Shown piece by piece: positions 1 to 5,400 of a stretch of 14,047 nucleotides of DNA. The translations under genes were made by a program, and so were the position numbers. The notes beneath the pieces were generated by a model, which searched no databases, had not been told where the DNA came from, and saw only the letters and a program-made list of their open reading frames with translations. Position 1 is the first letter of the stretch; the number at the start of each line of letters is the position of its first letter. Source of the stretch: Betaproteobacteria bacterium (lineage in GTDB: Bacteria > Pseudomonadota > Gammaproteobacteria > Burkholderiales > Burkholderiaceae_C); the NCBI GenBank assembly GCA_005884255.1, contig VBDL01000159.1:1-14047 (forward strand). Reading direction: 5' to 3'.

Positions 1-9
1 TCCGCTCGA

Positions 10-270
10 TTACTTCTTGATCCCGACGCGCGCAAACTTGTTGCGGAACTTCTCGACGCGGCCGCCGAGGCTGTCCACGCTCTTTTGCGTGCCGGTGTAG
101 AACGGGTGCGTCTCGCTGGTGGTTTCCAGCTTGATCAGCGGCAACTCGCGGCCGTCGTCCATCTTCACGGTTTCCTTGCTCTGCACGCAGGAGCGCGTGA
201 CGAACTTGAAGCCGTTGGACAGGTCCACGAAGCACACTTCGCGGTAGTTCGGGTGGATGCCTTCTTTCAT
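10..270 (-). CDS. rpmE2: Type B 50S ribosomal protein L31
   Basis: An 86-residue protein of the large ribosomal subunit. It opens with MKEGIHPNYREV and contains SETHPFYTGTQ and GGRVEKFRNKFA, the conserved L31 blocks. It lacks the CxxC zinc-binding pairs of classical L31 and carries the longer insert of the zinc-independent type B (YkgM-like) form. The start at 270 is chosen because GAGGA precedes it at proper spacing and the family starts with MK-IHP; the frame stays open upstream to 321, but those extra residues match nothing in the family. It lies 100 bp downstream of rho on the same strand with no clear terminator between them, so read-through from rho is possible in addition to its own promoter. 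Length is normal for type B L31. Confidence 0.95.
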   Translation of the reverse strand: MKEGIHPNYREVCFVDLSNGFKFVTRSCVQSKETVKMDDGRELPLIKLETTSETHPFYTGTQKSVDSLGGRVEKFRNKFARVGIKK

Positions 271-348
271 GGGGTCCTCGCTGTGCTCGTGCCGGGAGCC
301 ACGCCGCACCGTGCGACGCACTTTCCGGAAATGGCGGGAAAGCCAACT

Positions 349-354
349 ATTATA
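349..354 (-). promoter_or_regulatory. Candidate -10 box for rpmE2
   Basis: A perfect TATAAT on the minus strand lies in the rho-rpmE2 gap, about 80 bp before the L31 start. No good -35 hexamer is seen; the best at suitable spacing is GGCTGA, which overlaps the end of rho. A short inverted repeat (CTTTCC at 321-326, GGAAAG at 337-342) would fall in the resulting leader. The call rests on the -10 box alone. Confidence 0.35.
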
Positions 355-370
355 GCCCGGCCGCGGGCGG

Positions 371-1633
371 TCAGCCGCCGCGCCGCATCATGTCGAAGAA
401 GTCCAGGTTGTTCTTCGTCGACTTCATCTTGTCGAGGATGAACTCCATTGCCTCAATCTCGTCCATCGGATAGAGCAGCTTGCGCAGGATCCACGTCTTT
501 TGCAGGATCTCGGGCTTGAGCAGCAGCTCTTCGCGCCGTGTGCCGCTCTTGTTGATGAGGATGGACGGGTACACCCGCTTCTCGGCCATGCGCCGATCAA
601 GGTGGATTTCGCAGTTGCCGGTGCCCTTGAATTCCTCGTAGATCACTTCATCCATGCGGCTGCCGGTGTCGATCAGCGCGGTGCCGATGATGGTCAGCGA
701 GCCGCCTTCCTCGACGTTGCGCGCCGCGCCGAAGAAGCGCTTCGGGCGCTGCAGCGCATTGGCGTCGACGCCGCCGGTGAGCACCTTGCCGGAGGAGGGC
801 AGCACGTTGTTGTAGGCGCGGGCCAGGCGGGTGATCGAGTCGAGCAGGATGACGACATCCTTCTTCAACTCCACCAGGCGCTTGGCGCGCTCGATCACCA
901 TCTCGGCCACCTGCACGTGGCGCGCAGCCGGCTCGTCGAAGGTGGAACTGATCACTTCGCCGCGCACGGTGCGCAGCATTTCGGTCACTTCCTCGGGCCG
1001 CTCGTCCACCAGCAGCACGATGAGGTGCGCGTCGGGATGGTTGGCAACGATGGCGTGCGCCAGGTGCTGCATCATCACCGTCTTGCCGGTCTTGGGCTGC
1101 GCGACGAGCAGCGCGCGCTGGCCTTTGCCGATCGGCGCGATGAGATCGATGATGCGGCTGGTGATGTTCTCTTCGGCCTTGATCTCGCGCTCGAGCCTGA
1201 ACTGCTCCTTCGGGAACAGCGGCGTCAGGTTCTCGAACATGATCTTGTGCTTGTTCTCCTCGGGCGTCAGGCCGTTCACGCGGTCGACCTTCACCAGCGC
1301 GAAGTAGCGCTCGCCGTCCTTGGGCACGCGCACCTCGCCTTCGATCATGTCGCCGGTGTGCAGATTGAAGCGACGGATCTGGCTGGGGCTCAGGTAGATG
1401 TCGTCGGTCGACGCCATGTAGCTGGTGTCGGGCGAGCGCAGGAAGCCGAAGCCGTCGGGCAGCACCTCGAGCACGCCGTCACCGAACACCTGCTCGCCAG
1501 CCTTGGCGCGCTTCTTCATGATCGCGAACATCAGCTCCTGCTTGCGCAGGCGGCTGACGTTCTCGATCTCCAGCTCCTCGCCCATCTTGATGAGCTCGGA
1601 GACGTGCTGCGCTTTCAGTTCGGATAGATGCAT
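371..1633 (-). CDS. rho: Transcription termination factor Rho
   Basis: Full-length Rho, 420 residues (E. coli 419): the hexameric RNA-dependent ATPase/helicase that ends transcription of untranslated RNA. The N-terminal Rho_N helical domain opens with MHLSELKAQHVSEL. It is followed by the cold-shock-like RNA-binding domain with GFGFLR (about 61-66). The RecA-like ATPase core has Walker A PKTGKT (180-185, catalytic-loop Lys184), Walker B VVILLDS, the Q-loop region SGKVLTGGVDANALQRPKRF and the C-terminal FFDMMRRGG. Nothing is missing. The start is the conserved MHLSEL. It sits between trxA and rpmE2, an order I recall as common in Burkholderiales. A 180-bp leader with its own promoter precedes it. 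The gene is a useful control, because unlike its neighbours to the right it shows no internal gap. Confidence 0.99.
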   Translation of the reverse strand: MHLSELKAQHVSELIKMGEELEIENVSRLRKQELMFAIMKKRAKAGEQVFGDGVLEVLPDGFGFLRSPDTSYMASTDDIYLSPSQIRRFNLHTGDMIEGEVRVPKDGERYFALVKVDRVNGLTPEENKHKIMFENLTPLFPKEQFRLEREIKAEENITSRIIDLIAPIGKGQRALLVAQPKTGKTVMMQHLAHAIVANHPDAHLIVLLVDERPEEVTEMLRTVRGEVISSTFDEPAARHVQVAEMVIERAKRLVELKKDVVILLDSITRLARAYNNVLPSSGKVLTGGVDANALQRPKRFFGAARNVEEGGSLTIIGTALIDTGSRMDEVIYEEFKGTGNCEIHLDRRMAEKRVYPSILINKSGTRREELLLKPEILQKTWILRKLLYPMDEIEAMEFILDKMKSTKNNLDFFDMMRRGG

Positions 1634-1813
1634 GGAGAGGGTGCCTCTAGGAAGGCGTCATGGCCCGGAAACGGGCATCGCCCGCGCGTTGGAATCGCGC
1701 GACGTAAGGAACCGAGGAATTCTGGCGCCGAGCCCACGCGCCGTTCGGCGTGGTGGCAATCTGGAGCTGCGGGAACTGGCTTTTGGCGTCAGTGCCCGCA
1801 GCGTTTGAGGCGA
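1634..1813 (-). promoter_or_regulatory. rho 5' leader with hairpins
   Basis: The 180-bp gap between trxA and rho has no convincing coding sequence. It holds three short inverted repeats: GCCCG/CGGGC with a 4-nt loop (1663-1676), CGCGCG/CGCGCG with a 7-nt loop (1683-1701) and CCACGC/GCGTGG with an 8-nt loop (1734-1753). In E. coli the rho leader is the site of autoregulation by premature Rho-dependent termination. A similar role here is inference from position and length only. None of the stems is followed by a T-tract. Confidence 0.45.
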
Positions 1814-1843
1814 TTATAGATGGCCGTCGAGGAAGGCCGTCAA
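1813..1843 (-). promoter_or_regulatory. Candidate sigma-70 promoter for rho
   Basis: On the minus strand TTGACG (1838-1843) is followed after 19 bp by a perfect TATAAT (1813-1818). The -35 box lies in the last codons of trxA and the trxA stop TAA is part of the -10 box. Box quality is high but the spacer is 2 bp longer than optimal. Transcription would start about 10 bp inside the gap, giving a rho leader of roughly 170 nt. Confidence 0.6.
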
Positions 1844-2122
1844 CTGGGCTTTCGAAAGGGCGCCAACCTTCGTGGCGGCGAGCTGGCCATCTTTGAACAG
1901 CATCAGCGTCGGGATGCCGCGGATGCCGAACTTGGCGGGCACCTCGCGGTTCTCGTCGACATTCATTTTGGCGACCTGCAGGCGTTCGCCGTAGTCCTTC
2001 GATACCTCGTCGAGAAGGGGCGCAATCATTTTGCAGGGGCCGCACCATTCGGCCCAATAGTCGACGAGCACCGGCTTGCCGGACTTGGCGTCGGAGATGT
2101 GTTTGATCAATTCGCTGCTCAT
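1814..2122 (-). CDS. trxA: Thioredoxin TrxA, lacking helix alpha-1
   Basis: Cytoplasmic thioredoxin, a disulfide reductase that takes electrons from thioredoxin reductase. The redox motif WCGPC has its cysteines at residues 27 and 30. The buried aspartate of VDYWAEWC, the cis-proline block RGIPTLMLF and the end KVGALSKAQLTAFLDGHL are all normal. The protein has only 102 residues against the usual 108. After MSSELIKHISDA the sequence goes straight to KSGKPVLVDYW. Homologues have about seven residues (pattern SFxxDVL) between these blocks, forming helix alpha-1. So a 21-bp in-frame gap seems to lie at 2086/2087. The start has AGAGGA 6 nt upstream. It is divergent from the AddB-like gene. Identity is certain; whether the shortened protein folds, or the gap is real, is not. 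Confidence 0.95.
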   Translation of the reverse strand: MSSELIKHISDAKSGKPVLVDYWAEWCGPCKMIAPLLDEVSKDYGERLQVAKMNVDENREVPAKFGIRGIPTLMLFKDGQLAATKVGALSKAQLTAFLDGHL

Positions 2123-2226
2123 GGATGGTCCTCTCGCGGGCCTTGGAGCGGGGGTCCGCGGTCAAGGCACAATGATTCTGACACAAAGCTTTCTCACCGG
2201 TGCTCGTGGGGGAGACGGTGTTCCCT
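2123..2226. promoter_or_regulatory. Divergent intergenic region trxA / addB-like
   Basis: A 104-bp gap between two divergent starts, so it should hold promoters for both directions. I see no hexamer pair good enough to name on either strand. On the plus strand a purine-rich GGGGGAG (2208-2214) lies 12 nt before the ATG at 2227 and would be a rather distant ribosome binding site for it. Confidence 0.4.
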
Positions 2227-3885
2227 ATGGCATCGATAGCAGATCGCGTGGTCCTTGATGTAGTGCAGCGCACGGGCTCGGCGTGGCCCGCGCTCGCGCT
2301 GCAGGCGCAGCAGTGGCTGGCTGAGCGCCACCTTCCGCTGCGCGAGGCCATCGTGCTGCTGCCGTTCGCGCAACTGCTGCCTCCGGCGCGGCGCGTCTTC
2401 GGCGTCGCCGATGGCTGGCAGCCGCAGATCGCCACGCCGCAGTCGCTGGCAGCAAGCCTGGGCCCGCCCGCGGTGCCGGCGCGCGCCCAGCTCAGCTTCG
2501 ACGTGGCGGTGGATCGCCTGAGCGCAGCCCGCCTGTTGCGCGAGCGGCCCTGGGCCGCCGGTTGGGCTCGGCGCGATGCGCAGGCCTTCGAGCAGCGGGT
2601 CGCTGCACTGGTGGATGCGGCGCACGAGTTCGCGCGCGCCGCTGCGGCGCAATCACCGGCGCAGCGTGAGGCGTGGTGGACGCAGGCGCGGGCGCTGCTG
2701 GCGCCGCTCGGCGGGCCGGGTGGCAGCGAGCGGTTGCTGGCGCGGGTGGCGCTTGAATGGGCCGCCGTGTCGGCCGTGCCGTCGACGGATCGGCTCTTTG
2801 CCCTGCGCCCGTCGGCGTGGATCGCCGTGCGTTGCGGCGGCGCGAACCGTCTCGTCGACACGCTGTTGGCGCAGGCCGAATGCCCGACCTTGCTGCTCGA
2901 CATGGATCCAGGGGATGTGGACCCGATCGCCGCTCTCGCCCCCGGTGCGGTGGCCAGCATGACCCTGTGCGATGGCGCGGAGGAGGAGGCACAGAGCGCC
3001 TGCGCGCTCATCCTCGCGGAGCTGTCGCAGCACAGCACCGCCGCCGCGCCGGTCGCGCTGATCGCGCAGGACCGCGTGCTGACGCGCCGCGTGCGCGCGC
3101 TGCTCGAACGCCGCGGCGTCGCGGTGAGTGACGAAACCGGTTGGAAGCTGTCGACGACGCGCGCGGCGGCGCACGTGATGGCGCTGCTGCGCGCTGCCAC
3201 TCCGCAAGCGGGCAGCGATGCCGTGCTCGATTGGTTGAAGTGCGATGCGCTGGGCCGCAGCGCGCCCGATGCCCTGAACCGCATCGAGGCGCATTGGCGC
3301 CGCCACGCAGTGCGGCGACGCAGCGCGTTCGATGCCAATGCGCTCGGTCACGCCGCGCAAGCGCTGTGGGCGGCGGCGCAGCAGCGCTTGGACCCCCTGA
3401 GCGAGGCGCCGCGCCAGCCCCTGGCCGACTGGCTGGCCGCGTTGCGCGACAGCCTGTTTGCCGACGGCAACCGCGAAGCGCTCGAAGGCGATGCCGCGGG
3501 ACGACAGGTGATCGCGGCGCTGCATCTGGCGCGCGCGCCAGCCCCCGGCTCGGCGATCGACGCGGCTGCTCAAGAAGGGCGCCTCACGCTGCAAGCCTTC
3601 ACCGCCTGGGTCAATGCCGCGCTGGAAGCTGCGTCGTTTCTGCCGCCCGACGAGGGGAACGCGCAAGTGGTGATCACGCCCTTGTCGCGCGCGATGCTGC
3701 GGCCCTTTGCCGCTGCCGTGCTGCCGGGAAGCGACGACAAGCGCCTCGGTGCCGCTTCCGCGCCCGACCCCTTGCTGCCCGACGGCCTGCGGCGCCAGCT
3801 CGGCCTGCCCGATGCGGCGCAACGGCGTGATGACGCGCCGGCGCCGCGATGGCAGCGAGCCGCTGGCCGCCAGCCCCTTGGTTGA
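2227..3885 (+). CDS. AddB-like DNA repair nuclease, N-terminal fragment
   Basis: N-terminal two thirds (552 codons to the out-of-frame stop) of a protein resembling the 'probable DNA repair protein' family related to AddB (recalled as TIGR03623, about 900 residues). The partner is the AddA-like helicase-nuclease encoded next. The matching part runs from MASIADRVVLDVVQ through VVITPLSRAMLRPFAAAVLPG to RRQLGLPDAAQRR (about residue 535). The last 15 or so codons before the stop at 3883-3885 do not match. The conserved continuation TRRRRDGSEPLAASPLVERL is in frame +2 from about 3833. Homologues, as I recall them, have about 15 more residues (LAF-xLLR-P-VTLLRRR type) between the two blocks, so this looks like a deletion with a frame change rather than a single-base slip. 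GTG codons at 2200 and 2218 are alternative starts. Confidence 0.75.
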   Translation: MASIADRVVLDVVQRTGSAWPALALQAQQWLAERHLPLREAIVLLPFAQLLPPARRVFGVADGWQPQIATPQSLAASLGPPAVPARAQLSFDVAVDRLSAARLLRERPWAAGWARRDAQAFEQRVAALVDAAHEFARAAAAQSPAQREAWWTQARALLAPLGGPGGSERLLARVALEWAAVSAVPSTDRLFALRPSAWIAVRCGGANRLVDTLLAQAECPTLLLDMDPGDVDPIAALAPGAVASMTLCDGAEEEAQSACALILAELSQHSTAAAPVALIAQDRVLTRRVRALLERRGVAVSDETGWKLSTTRAAAHVMALLRAATPQAGSDAVLDWLKCDALGRSAPDALNRIEAHWRRHAVRRRSAFDANALGHAAQALWAAAQQRLDPLSEAPRQPLADWLAALRDSLFADGNREALEGDAAGRQVIAALHLARAPAPGSAIDAAAQEGRLTLQAFTAWVNAALEAASFLPPDEGNAQVVITPLSRAMLRPFAAAVLPGSDDKRLGAASAPDPLLPDGLRRQLGLPDAAQRRDDAPAPRWQRAAGRQPLG

Positions 3886-4813
3886 ACGACTCGACCTCGC
3901 GTTGCGCCGTGCCGGGCGAAGCGGCATCGACCTTGTGCAGCCGCACTTTGCCGAGCGCGCGCTGCAGGCGCAGCCGATCGCGCGACCGCTGCCGCGCGCA
4001 GCGCAGTCACTGCCGCCCTCCTTGAGCGCCAGCGCCGTCGAGGCGCTGCGCGACTGTCCTTATCGCTTCTTCGCCACCGTGCTGCTCGGGCTGCGCGAAG
4101 ACAGCGAGTTGGAGCAGGCACTGCAGAAGCGCGACTACGGCACCTGGCTGCATGCGCTGCTGCTGCGTTTCCATCGCGCACGCAGCGTGCCGCGCTCGGC
4201 CGAGGAGGACATCGCGAAGCTGCGGGCCGCAGCACGCGAGGAGCAAGCGGCCAGCGGCCTCGACGAGGCCGAGCTGCTGCCCTTCGTCGCATCGTTCGAG
4301 CGGCTGCTGCCGCGCTATGCGCAATGGCTGCAGCGCCGCGATGCCGAGGGCTGGCGCTTCGTCGATGGCGAGATCGAGCGCGTGGCTGCGTGGCCCGAGC
4401 TCGATGGCCTCGTGCTGCGCGGGCGCATCGATCGCATCGACGAGCACGGCACCCTGCAGCAGCTCATCGACTACAAGACCGGCGCGGCCACCGAGCTCGC
4501 GCGCAAGGTGCGCGATCCGTTGGAGGACACGCAGCTGGCCTTCTATGCTGCGCTGCTGCGTGACGGCGACAAGCGCCCGCTCCATGCCTGCTACCTCGCG
4601 CTGGACGGTGCCGACGCGCCGAAGGAGCTCGCGCACGCCGATGTTGCCGACAGCGCCGAGGCCCTGGTGCACGGCCTGGCTGCCGACCTGCGCGAGCTGC
4701 GCGCCGGCGCCGCGCTGCCGGCGCTCGGCGAAGGCGCCGCCTGCAGCTACTGCAGCGCACGTGGCCTGTGCCGCCGCGACCACTGGCCCGACGGCGAGGA
4801 GGCGGTATTTTGA
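3830..4813 (+). CDS. AddB-like DNA repair nuclease, C-terminal PD-(D/E)XK/Fe-S fragment
   Basis: C-terminal part (327 codons if counted from the in-frame ATG at 3830) of the AddB-like protein begun at 2227. It holds a complete RecB-type PD-(D/E)XK nuclease domain: LSASAVEALRDCPYRFF, GTWLHALL, Asp201 in GRIDRID, Asp214 and Lys216 in LIDYKTG, and QLAFY (235-239). Cysteines at 76, 305, 308 and 314 (CPYRFF and CSYCSARGLC) match the C-Xn-C-X2-C-X5-C set that binds a 4Fe-4S cluster in AddB and related nucleases. The fragment would need its other half to act. Reinitiation at ATG 3830 or GTG 3827 is possible in principle, but no ribosome binding site supports it. Its TGA overlaps the start of the AddA-like gene, a sign of one transcriptional unit. 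Confidence 0.8.
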   Translation: MTRRRRDGSEPLAASPLVERLDLALRRAGRSGIDLVQPHFAERALQAQPIARPLPRAAQSLPPSLSASAVEALRDCPYRFFATVLLGLREDSELEQALQKRDYGTWLHALLLRFHRARSVPRSAEEDIAKLRAAAREEQAASGLDEAELLPFVASFERLLPRYAQWLQRRDAEGWRFVDGEIERVAAWPELDGLVLRGRIDRIDEHGTLQQLIDYKTGAATELARKVRDPLEDTQLAFYAALLRDGDKRPLHACYLALDGADAPKELAHADVADSAEALVHGLAADLRELRAGAALPALGEGAACSYCSARGLCRRDHWPDGEEAVF

Positions 4814-5400
4814 TCAATGCGCCCGCCTATCGCATCGATGGTCGAGAGGCCTCGCGCGAGGCCTTCTACGCCGTCGCCTGCGACCCGCGGCGCAGCGTCG
4901 CCGTCGAGGCCTGCGCCGGCGCGGGCAAGACGTGGATGCTGGTGTCGCGCATCCTGCGCGCGCTGCTCGATGGCGCGCAGCCGCAGGAGATTCTCGCCAT
5001 CACCTTCACGCGCAAGGCAGCGGGCGAGATGCGCGAACGCCTGGCGCAATGGCTGCGCGAGTTCGCCGATGCGAGCCCGGCACAGCGCATCGATGCGCTG
5101 GTGCAGCGTGGCGTGGCTCGATCCAGTGCGCAGGCGCTCGAGCCGCGGCTGGGCGACCTGCATGAACAGCTGTTGCTCCTTCGAACTGCTCGACGAGCTC
5201 GGCCTGCAGCCGCGCATGGAGCTGGTGGAAGACATCGAGGATCTGAAGCCCGACCTGTTTCGCCGCTTCCACGCGCGCGTGCTGGCCGACGAGGCGCTGC
5301 ACGCCGACTATCTGGCGATGGTGCGCGAGCGCGGCCGCAGCCAGTGCGGCAAGTGGCTGCTCGCGGCGCTGGACAAGCGCGTGGAGATCGAGCTGGCTGA
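4810..5400 (+). CDS. AddA/RecB-like helicase-nuclease, N-terminal fragment
   Basis: N-terminal part of a UvrD/AddA-type superfamily 1 helicase. Walker A AGAGKT lies at residues 36-41 (motif I) and AITFTRKAAGEMRERL is motif Ia. The TTG at 4810 is taken as start: GAGGAGG (4796-4802) sits 7 nt before it, it overlaps the upstream stop (TTGA), and the protein then begins INAPAYRIDGREASREAF. Matching sequence ends near LGDLHEQLL (about 5175). The residues from there to the stop at 5400 are out of frame and meaningless. The conserved continuation FELLDELGLQPRMELVED is in frame +2 from 5180. About 20-25 residues that homologues carry between these blocks, including the TFHxW motif Ib, are absent, so a deletion with frame change is inferred. 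Confidence 0.75.
   Translation: MINAPAYRIDGREASREAFYAVACDPRRSVAVEACAGAGKTWMLVSRILRALLDGAQPQEILAITFTRKAAGEMRERLAQWLREFADASPAQRIDALVQRGVARSSAQALEPRLGDLHEQLLLLRTARRARPAAAHGAGGRHRGSEARPVSPLPRARAGRRGAARRLSGDGARARPQPVRQVAARGAGQARGDRAG

Noticed and set aside
500..1627. Plus-strand open frame of 375 codons inside rho
   Set aside because: It is the antisense shadow of a fully conserved rho gene, rich in His/Leu/Val/Gln with no domain.
2123..2226. Specific promoters in the divergent region
   Set aside because: Several partial hexamers exist (such as TTGGAG or CACAAT) but spacing or match is too poor to name one.
1647..3338. Long minus-strand open frame (563 codons) across trxA and the AddB-like gene
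   Set aside because: It runs antisense through two recognised genes, is rich in Arg/Ala/Ser from the GC bias and matches no family.
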